Assembly (NCBI GenBank): GCA_018817915.1
Contig: JAHISX010000053.1
Span: 1-64,000 of the forward strand
Direction: 5' to 3'
DNA length: 64,000 nucleotides
DNA from: Bacillota bacterium
GTDB lineage: Bacteria; Bacillota_I; Bacilli_A; Acholeplasmatales; Acholeplasmataceae
Under the pieces are notes generated by a model. The model saw only the letters and a program-made list of their open reading frames with translations. It was not told the origin of the DNA and did not search any database. How positions within the stretch are numbered: position 1 is the stretch's first letter; every line of letters begins with the position of its first letter. Positions 62,434-64,000 of the stretch are shown here, piece after piece. A program made the translations under genes and the position numbers.

Positions 62434-63642
62434 TTATAATTTTTTCAAAATAACAGCAGTACCCATACCGCCACCAATACAAAGACTAGCTAGTCCATAA
62501 GTAACTGAAGGTTGTTTTAACATTTCGTGAAGTAATGTAACAATGATTCTATTACCACTAGCTCCAACTGGATGGCCTAATGCAATTGCACCACCATTTA
62601 AGTTCGTTTTTGATAGAATGTCTTCTTTTGTAACTTGATGTTCTTCAACTAATTCTTTAATCACGCCAAGAGATTGAGCAGCAAATGCTTCATTGAGTTC
62701 AAAAAGATCAATTTCTGCTAATTTAAGATTTGCATGTTTTAATGCTTGTCTAATTGCTGGTGTAGGTCCTAAACCCATAACGGAAGGATCAACAGCACCT
62801 TGACCAATGCCAACAACTTCAGCAAGTGGCTTTAAATTAAATTTCTTGACAGCATCTTCACTAGCAAGGATAACGAAGCTTGCTCCATCGTTAATACCTG
62901 AAGAAGATCCTGCAGTTACTGAACCATCTTTTTTAAATGCAGGTCTAAGTTGAGATAGTTTTTCTAGTGAAGTATTTCTATTGATATATTCATCTTGATC
63001 GAAGATGATGTCACCTTTACGATTTTTAATAACAACTGGAACAATTTCATCCTTAAATTTACCAGCATCTTGAGCCTTCATTGCTTTAACTTGTGATTCC
63101 CATGCAAAGGCATCTTGTTCTTCACGTGTTAAATGATACTTTTCAACAATGTTTTCAGCTGTGACACCCATATGATAGCCTTCAAAGGCATCAGTTAATG
63201 CATCATAGAGCATATGATCTCTCATTGGTTGCTCACCCATCTTAATACCACTACGTACTTGTGAAGTCACAAGATAGGGTGTTCCACTCATTGATTCAGC
63301 TCCACCAGCTACAACTAATTGATGTAAACCCAAAGCAATGTTAGAATAACCATTCATCACAGTTTTCATTCCACTACCACATACCATATTGACGCCATAC
63401 GCAGGGACTGTGTTAGGTACACCGGCATGAATAGAAATTTGGCGAGCTAGTCCTTGCTTAAGACCAGCGGGTAAAATGTTTCCTACAAGTACTTCATCAA
63501 TTTGTGCCTTATCAATTTGTGTTTCATCAAGTAATGTTTTCAAAACCTGTGAACCGAATTCTGCTGGATGAAGAGGAGCAAGTGATCCCATGAAAGATCC
63601 AATCGGACTTCTTTTTGCACCAACGATAAAAACTTTTTTCAT
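62434..63642 (-). CDS. thlA: acetyl-CoA acetyltransferase (thiolase)
   Basis: A 402-aa thiolase joining or splitting acetoacetyl-CoA and acetyl-CoA. Nucleophile C88 in VNMVCGSGMKTV, NEAFAAQSLG, GGAIALGHPVGASGNRI and the second cysteine in ASLCIGGGMG. Length and motifs fit the biosynthetic/AtoB type. First gene of the minus-strand locus; GGAGAAATT precedes the ATG. A cre-like operator lies 18 bases upstream of the start codon. Confidence 0.94.
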   Translation of the reverse strand: MKKVFIVGAKRSPIGSFMGSLAPLHPAEFGSQVLKTLLDETQIDKAQIDEVLVGNILPAGLKQGLARQISIHAGVPNTVPAYGVNMVCGSGMKTVMNGYSNIALGLHQLVVAGGAESMSGTPYLVTSQVRSGIKMGEQPMRDHMLYDALTDAFEGYHMGVTAENIVEKYHLTREEQDAFAWESQVKAMKAQDAGKFKDEIVPVVIKNRKGDIIFDQDEYINRNTSLEKLSQLRPAFKKDGSVTAGSSSGINDGASFVILASEDAVKKFNLKPLAEVVGIGQGAVDPSVMGLGPTPAIRQALKHANLKLAEIDLFELNEAFAAQSLGVIKELVEEHQVTKEDILSKTNLNGGAIALGHPVGASGNRIIVTLLHEMLKQPSVTYGLASLCIGGGMGTAVILKKL

Positions 63643-63659
63643 TTAATTTCTCCTTTGCG

Positions 63660-63673
63660 TAAAAGCGCTTTCA
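63660..63673 (-). promoter_or_regulatory. cre-like catabolite control site in the thlA 5' UTR
   Basis: TGAAAGCGCTTTTA on the minus strand matches the CcpA site TGWAARCGYTWNCW at 13 of 14 positions. It lies about 115 bases downstream of the predicted start of transcription, where CcpA acts as a roadblock. Confidence 0.6.
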
Positions 63674-63792
63674 GTATTTTTTAAAAAAGTTAGCATAAAT
63701 AATAAAAAACTATCACAATGGCTTTATTGCTATTATGTTTCAAAATGTAAGCGATTTATAATAACTTGAACAATTATTCATAGTACGATTTC

Positions 63793-63821
63793 ATATTATC
63801 ACATGCTCATTATTTTGTCAA
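63793..63821 (-). promoter_or_regulatory. promoter of the thlA operon
   Basis: Minus strand: perfect TTGACA, 17 bases, TAATAT. The 5' UTR would be about 145 bases. Confidence 0.8.
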
Positions 63822-63861
63822 TCAATTTAAATCATTATATATAGAATTAAATAAAGAAGAA

Positions 63862-63883
63862 AAAATAACGAATAAACGTTACT
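63862..63883 (-). terminator. intrinsic terminator after the etfA-like gene
   Basis: On the minus strand AGTAACG-TTTATT-CGTTATT (one G-T pair), then TTTTTC. It separates the upstream gene from the thlA promoter. Confidence 0.65.
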
Positions 63884-63900
63884 TTTTCTCCATCCATCAT

Positions 63901-64000
63901 TTATTCATAATGCTTCATTGCTAGAATTTCTTCCTTTAGTAAAGGCAATACAAGTTTTGCATCTGCAACGATAGAAACATCAGCAATATCAAAAATTAAA
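63901..64000 (-). CDS. etfA: C-terminal end of an electron transfer flavoprotein alpha subunit-like gene (partial)
   Basis: The minus strand encodes IFDIADVSIVADAKLVLPLL…MKHYE and a TAA stop. The D-x-AD-x-S/G-IV-x-D pattern with VLPLL resembles the FAD-binding C-terminus of EtfA (ADYGIVGDLFEVVPAL). The start is outside the window. An ETF next to thiolase and a 3-oxoacyl reductase would fit acyl-CoA dehydrogenase chemistry. Only 32 codons are seen, so the call is tentative. Confidence 0.55.
   Translation of the reverse strand, partial: LIFDIADVSIVADAKLVLPLLKEEILAMKHYE

Noticed and set aside
1-64000. CRISPR arrays, tRNA genes, insertion sequences, prophage or replication origin
   Set aside because: No repeat-spacer series, tRNA cloverleaf, intact transposase, phage gene or DnaA-box cluster was seen on reading both strands.

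Overview
The window looks like a chromosome segment of a low-GC, AT-rich bacterium of the Mollicutes/low-GC Bacillota type, most like an Acholeplasma-type organism. The evidence is the gene set (PepV, RNase J, RNase HIII, MutS2, RecU, class-B RNase P RNA, T-box leader, DarA c-di-AMP receptor) and the frequent TGn-TATAAT/TACAAT promoters. UGA acts as a stop (thyA, rel, the gene before nifS) and tryptophan is TGG, so this is not a UGA=Trp mycoplasma. The assignment is an inference; I cannot name a species.

Layout. 0-9 kb: pepV-thyA-folA-plsC operon, a DUF1576-type membrane protein, a histidine phosphatase, pyrimidine-nucleoside phosphorylase and a phosphodiesterase-type hydrolase. 8.3-10.7 kb (minus): a flotillin/NfeD-like membrane cluster with a minimal SPFH protein. 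10.7-18.4 kb: a TPP riboswitch with a ThiT-type thiamine transporter, recU, RNase J, rarA and apt-rel-dtd. 18.4-26 kb: a T-box-controlled operon, GNAT-hisS-aspS-msrA-comEB-ylbL-(small membrane protein)-lspA-rluD. 26-36 kb: rnhC, mutS2, trxA, truB-ribF, darA, rpsO, pnp, rplY, rnpB and an alpha/beta hydrolase. 36-40 kb: a CaCA cation exchanger and two tandem CNNM/CorC-type proteins, expressed divergently, each behind a long leader that contains an intrinsic terminator. 40-45 kb: lepA, then hemW-xerD-deoB. 45-50 kb (minus): ansA, a Pr6Pr-like membrane protein, a thioredoxin-CcdA fusion, a small unknown protein and a cysteine desulfurase. 49.8-50.9 kb: an AT-rich stretch with no intact gene and traces of a decayed reading frame.

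The accessory centre of interest is the minus-strand locus from 63.6 down to 50.9 kb: thiolase, FabG/PhaB-type reductase, a KAS III-like enzyme with an altered triad, a complete Liv-type ABC importer (LivH, LivM, LivG, LivF, LivJ), a CoA-transferase and three alpha/beta hydrolases. It lies downstream of what appears to be the end of an etfA gene. It has a near-consensus promoter and a CcpA-type cre sequence in its 5' UTR. The genes fit import and CoA-dependent metabolism of a short-chain acyl, oxo- or hydroxy-acid (or its ester), shut off by preferred sugars. The substrate is not visible from sequence. Its LivG-type ATPase carries an N-terminal, charged, coiled-coil-like extension of about 265 residues, the oddest protein in the window.

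Several track starts were moved to starts with a better ribosome binding site (pepV, the 9749 gene, ylbL, rluD, rnhC, mutS2, CaCA exchanger, lepA, hemW, nifS, hydrolase 2, CoA-transferase, livF). All calls come from reading sequence; no search or folding program was run.
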